From Candidatus Poribacteria bacterium (GTDB taxonomy: Bacteria; Poribacteria; WGA-4E; WGA-3G), in the NCBI GenBank assembly GCA_022823085.1, contig JAJDXV010000132.1:1-64000 (forward strand): 64,000 bases of DNA, written 5' to 3'. Positions 32,995 through 41,250 of the stretch are shown here, piece after piece. A model generated the notes under the pieces. The model did no database searches and had not been told where the DNA came from. It worked only from the letters and a program-made list of their open reading frames with translations. How positions within the stretch are numbered: the first letter of the stretch is position 1; the number at the start of each line of letters is the position of its first letter. The position numbers were made by a program, and so were the translations under genes.

Positions 32995-33972
32995 ATGTTA
33001 GCCAAATTCTACCGTTGGACGCAGAACAATGTTCTATTGGCACTCGTATTTTTGATGGTCAGTGCGTCGCTTATCAGTCGCGCGCATGAAACGGAATTTC
33101 CGGGACAGAAACTGGCATCTATTTTCCCAAAAGCAAAAAAATTCGTTCAGAAGAGTGCTGTACTGACACCCAATAAAATTGCGGCAATTGAAAAGGAATT
33201 CGGGGCTAAACTCGGACCGGAAGATATGAAACCGATTTTTTATCTCCCGATTAATGAAAAGAATAAGCCGATGGGGTTGGTCCTGTTTGTTGATGTAAAG
33301 GGACCGCTCGGTGTTATTGATGGTGCTGTCGGCTTGGATATGCAGGGGAAAGTGGTGAAAGTAGCCGTCTATGATCACAAAGAGACGGACGCGATTGCAG
33401 GAGAGGCGTTCCTAAAGCAGTTCGTCGGTAAAGGGATAGACGACGCTTTTAAAGTCGGCGAGGACGTTGAAGCTGTTAGTGGACATGAAGAGGCTTCAAA
33501 CGCTGTCGCCTTGCTGCCAAAAAAGACGTTGGTGATGAGTTACGCCCTTTTCCTCAAGCGGAAGCCGAAGCCTGAACCGGAAGCGAAAGCACCAGCACCG
33601 GATACACCAGTGGAGATGCCTGAAGTTGAAGATTTGAAAGCACTCATGATGTTGATGATAGATGACTATTTCATAGTCCTTGACTACTTTGACGACAAAG
33701 GCGACAAAGCAGATGCCGTTGCAGCAGCGAAGCGGCTCGCTAAATATGCAAAGGCTATCTCAAATTTTGAGCCACCAAAGAACGCAGATCAGATGGAGGA
33801 ATATGTCTATTTGCAAGACAAATTTAGCGATACACTCCTTAAATTTGCTGACGCACTTCAGGAAGAAGGCGTTTCCGAAGAAACACGCAAGCAGTGGGAC
33901 GCTATTGTTGAATTAGTGAATCAGGCACACCTCCGATTTACGCCGGAAGGTATTGATCTTGACACATATTAA
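32995..33972 (+). CDS. Exported FMN-bind-like protein with helical C-terminal domain
   Basis: 325 aa from the ATG at 32995 (after GGAGATTAG). N-terminal helix NVLLALVFLMVSASLIS, then an FMN-bind/RnfG-like domain (about 75-170; YLPINEKNKPMGLVLFVDVKGPLGVIDGAVGLDMQGKVVKVAVYDHKET...FLKQFVGKG). In RnfG, NqrC and flavinylated relatives FMN is attached to a Thr in SGATxx. Here the aligned motif reads AVSGHEEASNAV, without that Thr. A Pro-rich linker leads to an acidic four-helix-like domain (about 210-325) without a CxxCH haem motif. Possible redox adaptor that does not carry covalent flavin. Confidence 0.65.
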   Translation: MLAKFYRWTQNNVLLALVFLMVSASLISRAHETEFPGQKLASIFPKAKKFVQKSAVLTPNKIAAIEKEFGAKLGPEDMKPIFYLPINEKNKPMGLVLFVDVKGPLGVIDGAVGLDMQGKVVKVAVYDHKETDAIAGEAFLKQFVGKGIDDAFKVGEDVEAVSGHEEASNAVALLPKKTLVMSYALFLKRKPKPEPEAKAPAPDTPVEMPEVEDLKALMMLMIDDYFIVLDYFDDKGDKADAVAAAKRLAKYAKAISNFEPPKNADQMEEYVYLQDKFSDTLLKFADALQEEGVSEETRKQWDAIVELVNQAHLRFTPEGIDLDTY

Positions 33973-34031
33973 TCGTAGACATTTTGAGTTCTACTTCTCC
34001 TATTTATGTTTTTGTTTGATGGGATTTAGTA

Positions 34032-35558
34032 ATGCGTAAAACTTTATTTTTCTGCTTGATGATTCTCGTTTGGACGGTAACCGCCGGACAGTCTGCATCC
34101 GCGCTGCCGGCGTTCTACAAGATGTTCCGTGCCAAATATGGGTGGGCAGGTGGTTGCAACGTCTGTCATTCTTCAAAGAAGGGCGGCGATTCGCCGAATC
34201 CGTATGGTAGAGCGTTCTTGAGCAACGGGATGAATCTATCAACGTTCACCAGGATTGAAGAAATGGACTCTGATCGAGACGGGTTTAGCAATATTGCTGA
34301 GCTCATTGCCCGCGCCTACCCGGGGGATGCTGCCAGTACACCAGAAAATACCGAGGTTGTAGAGGATACCTCGGACTCGGATGAGACGTTAAGTCCTGAC
34401 GAAGATAGCGTTTTTAGCTTTGACGGGATAGGCGAAACTGAAGCGGCAGATAGTTCTGAGTTTCTCGGCGGCGCGTTCGGAAATCTTATCTTTGGTGGTG
34501 CTTTAGATATCCGTCGCATCACGCGTGGAACAGATTTAGTGCCGGATGGCAGCAACTGGCATACCGGGACAACGCTTATTCACGTGGCTGAATTGGTAGC
34601 AACAACGAGTGTCGGTGAGCATATTAGTCTATTAGGCGAACAACTCCTGACAACATCGCCGCTCGGCACACAGGTAGCTGACGATCACGGGTTTGTTTAC
34701 GCGATTTTAACAGGGGTACCGGTGTTGCCGAAGGGTGCCTCACTCAAGATGGGTCGGTTCCGGCACGCTTTTGGTATTGATACAAAGTCGGATGCCGCCG
34801 CGAATCCGCTCTATAATCTTGTACGGAAAAATATCGGTTTCATCTCTGATCGTGGGATTCAACTCAACGGTTATGTCGGACCGGTTGCGTATGTGTTATC
34901 GCTTGCAGACGGGCCGGATTCACTACGCACTGTCGGGGATGGAACTGTGGAATCTGGCATTCGGATTGGTCCCCATGGGAGCGGTGGCGGTGTCTTGAAA
35001 CCGATCCATAACAACAGTCCGCCGCTGTTTCTACATGTCAATGGTACGCTTGCGCTGCTCGGTAAACGGATTTGGCTCGGTGGTTCTTACTTTGATGGTA
35101 ATAGTTACCCTTTCAATCCGAACAATGGCGACGTGAATCCATCTACTTTGATCTATAAACGTCGGGTCGGTCTGGCGACGAATTTCAAGATTTGGCGATT
35201 TAATCTCGCTGCTGAGTGGGTCCGTGGTGCGGACACGCAACTCTTAAAATATGTGCAAACGTCAATAGAAGGAGACCGGACGGCGACAGTAGAGGGGTAC
35301 TATTTGCACGCGGAAGTCCCGTTGACAGAAACCGTAGATGTCCGGTTAAAATATGATATATGGAATCCGGACACGGAGCGATACAACACATTTAATTTTA
35401 ACCGAACACGTGAAGCGCAACCGTGGACAACACTCGGTGCGGCATTAACGTGGCATTTTACCGAAGGCGCGCTGGCACGTCTGGTGTATCAGGTAAATAA
35501 CATTGAAAAACCGACACGAAGCGCGATGATCGTGCCGCAGCTTCTCGTTGAATTTTGA
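34032..35558 (+). CDS. c-type-haem barrel fusion (outer-membrane redox protein)
   Basis: 508 aa. Signal peptide, then CNVCH (about residues 42-46), a single c-type haem site, with the second ligand not obvious. Next a calcium-binding-like loop, DSDRDGFSNIAELIA, an acidic linker, then a long beta-barrel region from about 150 to the final Phe (GEHISLLGEQLLTTSPLGTQV..., LPKGASLKMGRFRHAFGID...). Haem-plus-barrel architecture suggests electron transfer across or at the outer membrane. Fifth gene of the plus-strand run and close upstream of a VWA protein gene. Family of unknown function, so the role is inference. Confidence 0.68.
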   Translation: MRKTLFFCLMILVWTVTAGQSASALPAFYKMFRAKYGWAGGCNVCHSSKKGGDSPNPYGRAFLSNGMNLSTFTRIEEMDSDRDGFSNIAELIARAYPGDAASTPENTEVVEDTSDSDETLSPDEDSVFSFDGIGETEAADSSEFLGGAFGNLIFGGALDIRRITRGTDLVPDGSNWHTGTTLIHVAELVATTSVGEHISLLGEQLLTTSPLGTQVADDHGFVYAILTGVPVLPKGASLKMGRFRHAFGIDTKSDAAANPLYNLVRKNIGFISDRGIQLNGYVGPVAYVLSLADGPDSLRTVGDGTVESGIRIGPHGSGGGVLKPIHNNSPPLFLHVNGTLALLGKRIWLGGSYFDGNSYPFNPNNGDVNPSTLIYKRRVGLATNFKIWRFNLAAEWVRGADTQLLKYVQTSIEGDRTATVEGYYLHAEVPLTETVDVRLKYDIWNPDTERYNTFNFNRTREAQPWTTLGAALTWHFTEGALARLVYQVNNIEKPTRSAMIVPQLLVEF

Positions 35559-35569
35559 TTGGAGACCTC

Positions 35570-37003
35570 ATGACCTCTGCTAAGCAAGTTCTGGTTCGCA
35601 AACTGACGCTAAAAATCTGGGTATGTTGCCTATGCGCGATATGTATCTTGATCGGCGCGCTACAAGCATCGGCACAGATTCGTCCACCGCGACGCACCCG
35701 TAATAGGATCATTGTGGATCCGAGCCGGAAAAAACAGGACATCGTTAAGGCGGATATAGGTGCGAGCCTTAAAGATGTTGTGCAACGCGCAACGCAACAC
35801 ATCGAGAACCCAAAAATAGATATTGTGTTCGTGGTTGACGGTAGCAGACGGATGTCAGGAGCACTTATAGACCTTGAGAAGCGACTCGTTGATATGCTTG
35901 CTGTTATAGAGACGAAAACAATGGACTATCGGTTCGCACTCGTCAGTTTTCAGTCGGTCAATGGAGAACCGAAACAGACATTGCATCAGTGGACGTTTGA
36001 CTACATCGGTATTGAAAACGCTTTGCGAGACATACGGTTGGCTGCTGACAATGTTACGAACTCTGGGTATGGACTTGATGCTTTGATAGAAGGTTTGAAC
36101 GAATTAGATTTCCGTGAAGGGGTGACGACGCAGTTTGTTGTTCTCACTAATGCGCGGATGCGAACCTTATGGACAGAGGCGGATGCGAAAAACAGGATTA
36201 GCGAGCAGATAATTGACCGCTGCCGTCGCCACAACGTACAACTCAATATTATCGGTATGAGCGAAAGCGTCCAGGCGGAACTCGCTGACCGAACAAACGG
36301 CAAATGGTATCCGATTCATTCGGGGCAACGGCGGATAGATGCCCAACGCATTGAGAGCGGCGGAACAGTCGTTGACAAGGCGCTGCTTCGGGTGGATGGA
36401 TTGTTTAGGCGTATTGCTGAAAACTTGGTTGCAAGTAAACCGGACAAGGTCGATGTCGTTTTTATTTTCGATTATAGTCTGAGCATGGCTCCCAAAACAG
36501 AGGCGACGTGTGAAGGGTTAGATCAGATGCTCGCTGTGTTTACGGCAGCAGGATTGGATTACCAATTGGGGATTATCCGATTTTGGGCGGCTGTTGGCGG
36601 CGGCGAAAGCACCGTCGTTGTTACCAAGCCGCCGTTGGAACCTGAGCAGGTAAAGACGATGTTTCGGCTCCCGAAAACGGGGGATGAGCATCTGCTTGAT
36701 GCTGTTATTGAAGGCGTACCGAAACTTCGGACGGCACCCGATCGCAACCTTGTTCTTATCATTGTCACCGATGAAGCAACAAGCAAACGCACCGAAAAAG
36801 GGTATACGGCAGGCAAAGCGATTTCAGTGTGCCGTGGCGCGCGCGCAAAGGTTTACGTCATCGGCGGCGTTACCTCTATGCAGACTGGGTCTTTTGGCGA
36901 TAACTTCCAGCGGCAAGTCGCTCAACTCACCAAAGGTGAGCACTATGTTATGCCGGGTGCCGTGATATGGCGCGGCACCGGTGGTGCCGACGAACGCCGG
37001 TAG
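35570..37003 (+). CDS. Exported protein with two VWA domains
   Basis: 477 aa from the ATG at 35570, after GGAGAC; the in-frame TTG at 35555 is less likely. Signal peptide (IWVCCLCAICILIGALQASA). VWA domain 1 (about 75-270) has DIVFVVDGSRRMSG (MIDAS-like). VWA domain 2 (about 290-470) has DVVFIFDYSLSMAP (DxSxS, intact), with LVLIIVTDEAT in the second. Domain 1 keeps D-G-S but has RR in the MIDAS and may bind metal poorly. Such proteins scaffold surface complexes. The gene starts 12 bp past the stop of the haem-barrel gene. Confidence 0.82.
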   Translation: MTSAKQVLVRKLTLKIWVCCLCAICILIGALQASAQIRPPRRTRNRIIVDPSRKKQDIVKADIGASLKDVVQRATQHIENPKIDIVFVVDGSRRMSGALIDLEKRLVDMLAVIETKTMDYRFALVSFQSVNGEPKQTLHQWTFDYIGIENALRDIRLAADNVTNSGYGLDALIEGLNELDFREGVTTQFVVLTNARMRTLWTEADAKNRISEQIIDRCRRHNVQLNIIGMSESVQAELADRTNGKWYPIHSGQRRIDAQRIESGGTVVDKALLRVDGLFRRIAENLVASKPDKVDVVFIFDYSLSMAPKTEATCEGLDQMLAVFTAAGLDYQLGIIRFWAAVGGGESTVVVTKPPLEPEQVKTMFRLPKTGDEHLLDAVIEGVPKLRTAPDRNLVLIIVTDEATSKRTEKGYTAGKAISVCRGARAKVYVIGGVTSMQTGSFGDNFQRQVAQLTKGEHYVMPGAVIWRGTGGADERR

Positions 37004-37035
37004 TTGTGTCGTTTCGGCTCTGCGGGGATTGTCTA

Positions 37036-38067
37036 TCACTCTATGGCCAGTTCATCTGGCGTTTTGGCGTGTATCGCGATAAGGACGAAACACGTGGACT
37101 GCAGATTAGCCGTCGGTGCCTTTAGCTCGATCGGTGTATGACTGACGAAGCTGCCATCTTCTTGCCGCGCGTTGGTTAGATAACTGATGGCGACACGGCG
37201 GGTATTGAACGGATCGTTTCCTGCAGCGAGTGCCATAACTGCAATAGCCGTGATTTCGGGGTCGCTGGGACTATTTTTGTATCTGCCAAATCCACCGTCC
37301 CTATTTTGCAGCTGCTTTAACCATGCGACTTGCGGGTTAATGTCGAAAACGGGTTCCAAACCTTGCATTACCCAAGCCGTTAGATAGACATCAGACTGCA
37401 TACCGCGTTGTAACGCCCAACCACCGTCGTGATTGATATATCCTGACAGCCACACAGTTCCTTTCGATAGCCAAGGAATGTCGTCAGTTCCCTCCTCAAA
37501 ATCGCGTTCAAATTTGAGTCCGAGTCTATTGAATCCGGCGAGGATCGCAGCCGTATAAAGTGGATTGCTGGGGCTGCGTTCACCTTTGCCCCAACTCCCG
37601 TTCGGGTTTTGGACTTTCCTCAGCCAACGGAGCCCTTTAAACCGAACATCCGGGTCCGTTTCCGCTTCGGTTAAGGCGATGAGCGCGAAGATCGTGTGTG
37701 CTGTGTTATCGTTCCAACTTCCGTCTTCCGATTGCGTGTTTCGTAGATACGCGACGCCTGTTCGGATCACGCGTGAACCGGTGCCCCATCCCGCCTCAAT
37801 CAGTGACCAAATAGCGAAGGCTGTACTCTCAACGTTACTATCGCCACCGGGGACTAAGGGCCAACCGCCGTCTCGGTTTTGGTGTTGGACAATATAAGTT
37901 TTCGCACCTTCAATGGTTTTGTAGATCGGCGGTCCTTTTGGTATTTCAGTGTTGTTGGAAGTGGCGATTTCGCTATCCGCAACAGCTGTCGCTCTAACGC
38001 CAATTAGGAAGTTTAGCAGTATATAACAACAGAGCAGCATGAAAACGCTTTTGTGGTTTTTCATCAA
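37036..38067 (-). CDS. Prenyltransferase/squalene-cyclase-like repeat protein
   Basis: 343 aa. Signal peptide, then six to seven alpha/alpha repeats, each ending in a QW-like motif: QNRDGGWPLV, TQSEDGSWND, QNPNGSWGKG, YINHDGGWAL, LQNRDGGFGR, ARQEDGSF. These are the repeats of terpenoid-cyclase-like folds. The catalytic DXDD motif of squalene cyclases is not seen and the protein is shorter than SHC (about 630 aa), so it is more likely an exported binding or structural protein. Convergent with the VWA gene 33 bp away. Confidence 0.8.
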   Translation of the reverse strand: MMKNHKSVFMLLCCYILLNFLIGVRATAVADSEIATSNNTEIPKGPPIYKTIEGAKTYIVQHQNRDGGWPLVPGGDSNVESTAFAIWSLIEAGWGTGSRVIRTGVAYLRNTQSEDGSWNDNTAHTIFALIALTEAETDPDVRFKGLRWLRKVQNPNGSWGKGERSPSNPLYTAAILAGFNRLGLKFERDFEEGTDDIPWLSKGTVWLSGYINHDGGWALQRGMQSDVYLTAWVMQGLEPVFDINPQVAWLKQLQNRDGGFGRYKNSPSDPEITAIAVMALAAGNDPFNTRRVAISYLTNARQEDGSFVSHTPIELKAPTANLQSTCFVLIAIHAKTPDELAIE

Positions 38068-38084
38068 GTTCTTCGGTGTGGAAA

Positions 38085-38278
38085 CCCCGTCATTTAGTGC
38101 GGGGAGGAAACACCGCTCCTTTTATGTAAGTAGCAGGCTTTGACTACCAACGTGCCTGCTAAACGTTGCTGTGCTATTAATATCGCCACACAGAGGCGAC
38201 CTGTAGTCAGCGGTTTAACTCGTGGAGTGAACGTTTGGCATACGCTTCGCACAGGTTTCCCCGTCCTTTAGGTCGGGG
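38085..38278. mobile_element. IS200/IS605-like hairpin pair, possible non-autonomous relic
   Basis: Two similar imperfect hairpins in the same orientation: CCCCGTCATTTAGTGCGGGG (38085-38104) and CCCCGTCCTTTAGGTCGGGG (38259-38278), 154 bp apart. The CCCCG...TTTAG...CGGGG form resembles hairpins at IS200/IS605 ends and TnpB guide scaffolds. No tnpA or tnpB lies between them. The second could alternatively end the dehydrogenase transcript at 38368. The 300-bp gap 38068-38367 holds nothing else I can name. Confidence 0.45.
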
Positions 38279-38367
38279 TTACTGACAAGCGCATTGATTA
38301 TCATAGACCTCGCCATAGCTGAATTAAAGCGGTTTTATTTTTCTATCTTATTGATAAATTTAGTACA

Positions 38368-39492
38368 CTACGACTGTGGCTCAATTACGACCTTATAAAC
38401 CCCTTCTTGTCCAAGCATATCAATGCCTTTTTCCAATTGGTGCAGCGGTAGATAATGCGTTATTAATTCGTGCAAGGGTGCGCGTGTGATCTGAAGAAAA
38501 TCTAATGCTGTCTGAAACTGAATTTGTGGATATGCCCATACACCGCAGACATCCAGATCCTTGTTACAAATTTGGTGTGGACGCACACGGGTGTCCCCGG
38601 AGTCTGTGTAGTGTCCGACTTCAATGACTTTCCCGCCGCGTCGGACCACGTCTAACGCTTCGGAGAAAACGACTGGCAAGCCTGCACATTCAATAGCAAT
38701 GTCTGCACCGACACCGTTTGTGAGTGCCTGAATCTGTTCGACCCGTTCTTCAGGCGTTGTGTTTCCGACATTGATAACGACATCCGCCCCCATCTGTTTC
38801 GCCATGTCCAACCGGCTATCAACGAGATCGGTGGCGATAATCGTGCCTGCACCGCTATCCCGTAACACAGCGACGACAAGAAGCCCGATCGGTCCGCATC
38901 CGAGCACTGCCACGCTGCTACCGATGCTGTATCCATCTCCGACTTGTGGCAATCCCGGGGCACAGGCGCGTTCAACGGCGCGCGTCGCAACTGCTACCGG
39001 TTCTGTCAACACGCGGATTTCTTCAGGAATACTGTCGGGTATCTTGTAGACCCAAGAGTTACCGTGGATATAAGTATACTCGGCGAATTCGCCGTTCAGA
39101 TACGGCGGTGTTTCGCTGTTACTGAACCCATAGATCGTTCTACCGGAACACAAAGTCGGACGCCCCGGGACGTGCAAACAGTAGTAGCATCTACCACAGT
39201 TTTTTGAACCCGGTACCACCGTCACACGGTCACCGACTTTGATGGGACCGCCCATCACATTCATCACCTGATTCGCGTTTTTGCCGATCTCAGCAACTGT
39301 GCCGACGACCTCATGTCCGGGAATGACCGGAAATTTCAGGGCAGTGTGTCCGAGATACATGTGTTTGTCGCTGCCACAGATACCGACTTTGTCTACCTGC
39401 AATAGGAATGCGTCATCTGTTGGTGCCGGTTTCTCAAATTCGCGGAGCTCTATCTGCCCCGGTTGGAGCATCACCGCTGCTTGGACTTGCAT
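38368..39492 (-). CDS. Zinc-dependent medium-chain alcohol/polyol dehydrogenase
   Basis: 374 aa. MDR superfamily. Catalytic-zinc region GICGSDKHMYLGH and GHEVVG; structural-zinc Cys cluster KNCGRCYYCLHVPGRPTLC; Rossmann nucleotide-binding motif SSVAVLGCGPIGLLVVAVL; EVGHYTDSGD in the C-terminal half. Oxidises or reduces an alcohol with NAD(P); similar to sorbitol or threonine dehydrogenase-like enzymes, but the substrate cannot be told. Starts about 20 bp after the stop of the VWA/CoxE gene, so it may be its operon partner. Confidence 0.9.
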   Translation of the reverse strand: MQVQAAVMLQPGQIELREFEKPAPTDDAFLLQVDKVGICGSDKHMYLGHTALKFPVIPGHEVVGTVAEIGKNANQVMNVMGGPIKVGDRVTVVPGSKNCGRCYYCLHVPGRPTLCSGRTIYGFSNSETPPYLNGEFAEYTYIHGNSWVYKIPDSIPEEIRVLTEPVAVATRAVERACAPGLPQVGDGYSIGSSVAVLGCGPIGLLVVAVLRDSGAGTIIATDLVDSRLDMAKQMGADVVINVGNTTPEERVEQIQALTNGVGADIAIECAGLPVVFSEALDVVRRGGKVIEVGHYTDSGDTRVRPHQICNKDLDVCGVWAYPQIQFQTALDFLQITRAPLHELITHYLPLHQLEKGIDMLGQEGVYKVVIEPQS

Positions 39493-39514
39493 AGTTAGAA
39501 TTCCTTGTCTTATT

Positions 39515-40681
39515 TTATTTCGACCAGAGTGGGATCAATACTTTTGTTAATTGTGCTAAACTTTCTAAGTTGTGTGCTGGCAAGAAATAATCCACGTAAG
39601 GCAGTGCGGTGCGGATACCTCGGCAGATCGGCTGATAGCCTTCGCTACCGAGCAACGGGTTAAGCCAGATTAACCGATACGCATGCCGATGCAACATCTC
39701 CATAGAACGCCGCAGCACATCTACATCGCCGCGATCCCAACCGTCGCTGATGAGGATAACGACAGAACGATACGCCGAAAGAGAGGGTGCAAACTGTCGA
39801 TAAAATTCCAGCAAACTCTCACCTATTTTTGTCCCGCCCGACCAGTCAGGGACGACATTTGCCACTTCATTCAAGCCTTCCGCCAATCCTTTCCGTTGGA
39901 GGAGTCCGGTGATGTTTGTCAGGTGCGTGCTGAAAACTGCGACCTCTACTTCCCTGAGCTCTTGTTGCATGCCGTAGATAAATTGGATGAGGAACTTGGC
40001 GTAACAGTCCATAGAGCCGCTCACATCACAGAGGAGCAGAATTTTGGTCTTCTTAATCTTCTGTTGTTTCCGCATTAATTCGAGCGGTTCTCCACCGTGG
40101 ACAAGGCTTTTCCGCCAACTCCGTCGGAAGTCGATAGTCCTACCTTTCTTACCGACAACCTTCCGGCGACTCAGTTTTGTCGCCAGCACCGCTGCCAATT
40201 TCGCGACGATCTCGCGTGCTTCCTCCATATCTTCCTTTGTGAACTCACTGAAGTCTTTTCGGGTCAGCATCTCTTCTACGCTATAAGCGATCGGATCGTC
40301 TTCCTCACCTTCTTTTTCGTTATCTTCTGTCTCGGCATCTAACCACTGTTCTACGATGTCCTGTTCATCAATAGCATCGGAGAGGTCTTGGAGGCTTGAG
40401 GGTTCGGGTACTTCGTTTTCTGTATCGACTGCCTCAAATTCCGTGCGCGGGTACCGCCAAAACAGGTTGAAAGCGATATCAAACGTCTCCCGATCCGCTT
40501 CCTGCGTAATAAGATTTGTCCGCGCCGTATGGTAAAACGCGTCCCGCTCACCGATGTCGATAAGTTCAACGCTTTTGCACCAACTGAGTTGGTTGGTTGT
40601 CGTCACGTTGATGCCCTTATGTCGGAGCAACCGGCAGAAGTCTGTGATTTGTTGGAGGAGTGTTTGTTCGTTCATTTTCAT
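39515..40681 (-). CDS. CoxE-like VWA-domain protein
   Basis: 388 aa. N-terminal part helical and acidic in the middle (about 95-150, EQWLDAETEDNEKEGEEDD). The VWA domain (about 190-370) has an intact MIDAS, ILLLCDVSGSMD, with ILISDGWDRGD. CoxE-type proteins usually work with a MoxR AAA+ ATPase in maturation of enzymes such as CO dehydrogenase. No MoxR gene is seen here, so partners must be elsewhere. The start overlaps the stop of the upstream gene by 4 bp (ATGA), a sign of translational coupling. Confidence 0.85.
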   Translation of the reverse strand: MKMNEQTLLQQITDFCRLLRHKGINVTTTNQLSWCKSVELIDIGERDAFYHTARTNLITQEADRETFDIAFNLFWRYPRTEFEAVDTENEVPEPSSLQDLSDAIDEQDIVEQWLDAETEDNEKEGEEDDPIAYSVEEMLTRKDFSEFTKEDMEEAREIVAKLAAVLATKLSRRKVVGKKGRTIDFRRSWRKSLVHGGEPLELMRKQQKIKKTKILLLCDVSGSMDCYAKFLIQFIYGMQQELREVEVAVFSTHLTNITGLLQRKGLAEGLNEVANVVPDWSGGTKIGESLLEFYRQFAPSLSAYRSVVILISDGWDRGDVDVLRRSMEMLHRHAYRLIWLNPLLGSEGYQPICRGIRTALPYVDYFLPAHNLESLAQLTKVLIPLWSK

Positions 40682-41205
40682 ACTTTGTTTGCCAGAGTCC
40701 CGTACGGACTTCTAAAGCCGAGTTGGTGCGCGGCTCGGTGCCCAATACGCACCATGTAAATCACAGCATCAGGGTGCTTTATGAGAAGGCGATTCAGTGC
40801 CACTATGCTCCTGCCACTGATTTCATAGTCTTCTGTCTTGATATCAATTGCCAAGAATTCTCCTTTGTGATGTGGTTCAATTTTGTTTTGGAGTCGTTTA
40901 TAGATCGTTTTGCCTCGTGTAACAACAGTTTCAGAATCATACTCTGTGAGGACCGAAAGCCTGAAACCGAGAGGATTCGCAGTGCGACACCCGATTCGCG
41001 TACAGTAAATCACGAGATTGGGGTGCTTTACACGGAGTCGCGAGGCAGCAACAAAGTCCTTATCATCAATTTCATAGTCACCCGTGTCAATATCAACCAC
41101 CCAAAATTTTCCGTTATGCTGTGGCTCAACTTCCCTCCGCCGTTGCTGATATATGGCGTTGCCACGGGCAACGATGGTTTCAGGTGTGTAATCTGAATAT
41201 GGCAT
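40678..41205 (-). CDS. Duplicated-domain conserved protein
   Basis: 175 aa, made of two similar halves (about 1-88 and 89-165). Each has YxxEtivarGxxIYxxR, EPxHxGxFxxxDIxTxDYEI, a helix near VALNRLLIKHP and the ending IYxxRIGxRxAxxLGFR. The same domain is found alone in many Cyanobacteria and others as an unnamed small protein, often near toxin-antitoxin-like genes. Start follows GGGAGAAGGACA. Translationally coupled with the CoxE-like gene. Function unknown. Confidence 0.65.
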   Translation of the reverse strand: MPYSDYTPETIVARGNAIYQQRRREVEPQHNGKFWVVDIDTGDYEIDDKDFVAASRLRVKHPNLVIYCTRIGCRTANPLGFRLSVLTEYDSETVVTRGKTIYKRLQNKIEPHHKGEFLAIDIKTEDYEISGRSIVALNRLLIKHPDAVIYMVRIGHRAAHQLGFRSPYGTLANKV

Positions 41206-41250
41206 TGTCCTTCTCCCAAGGTTTCAGTATCTATTTTATAGCTGGATTGT

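Noticed and set aside
40044-40342. Plus-strand frames inside the CoxE-like gene
   Set aside because: Antisense shadows of a well-supported VWA protein.
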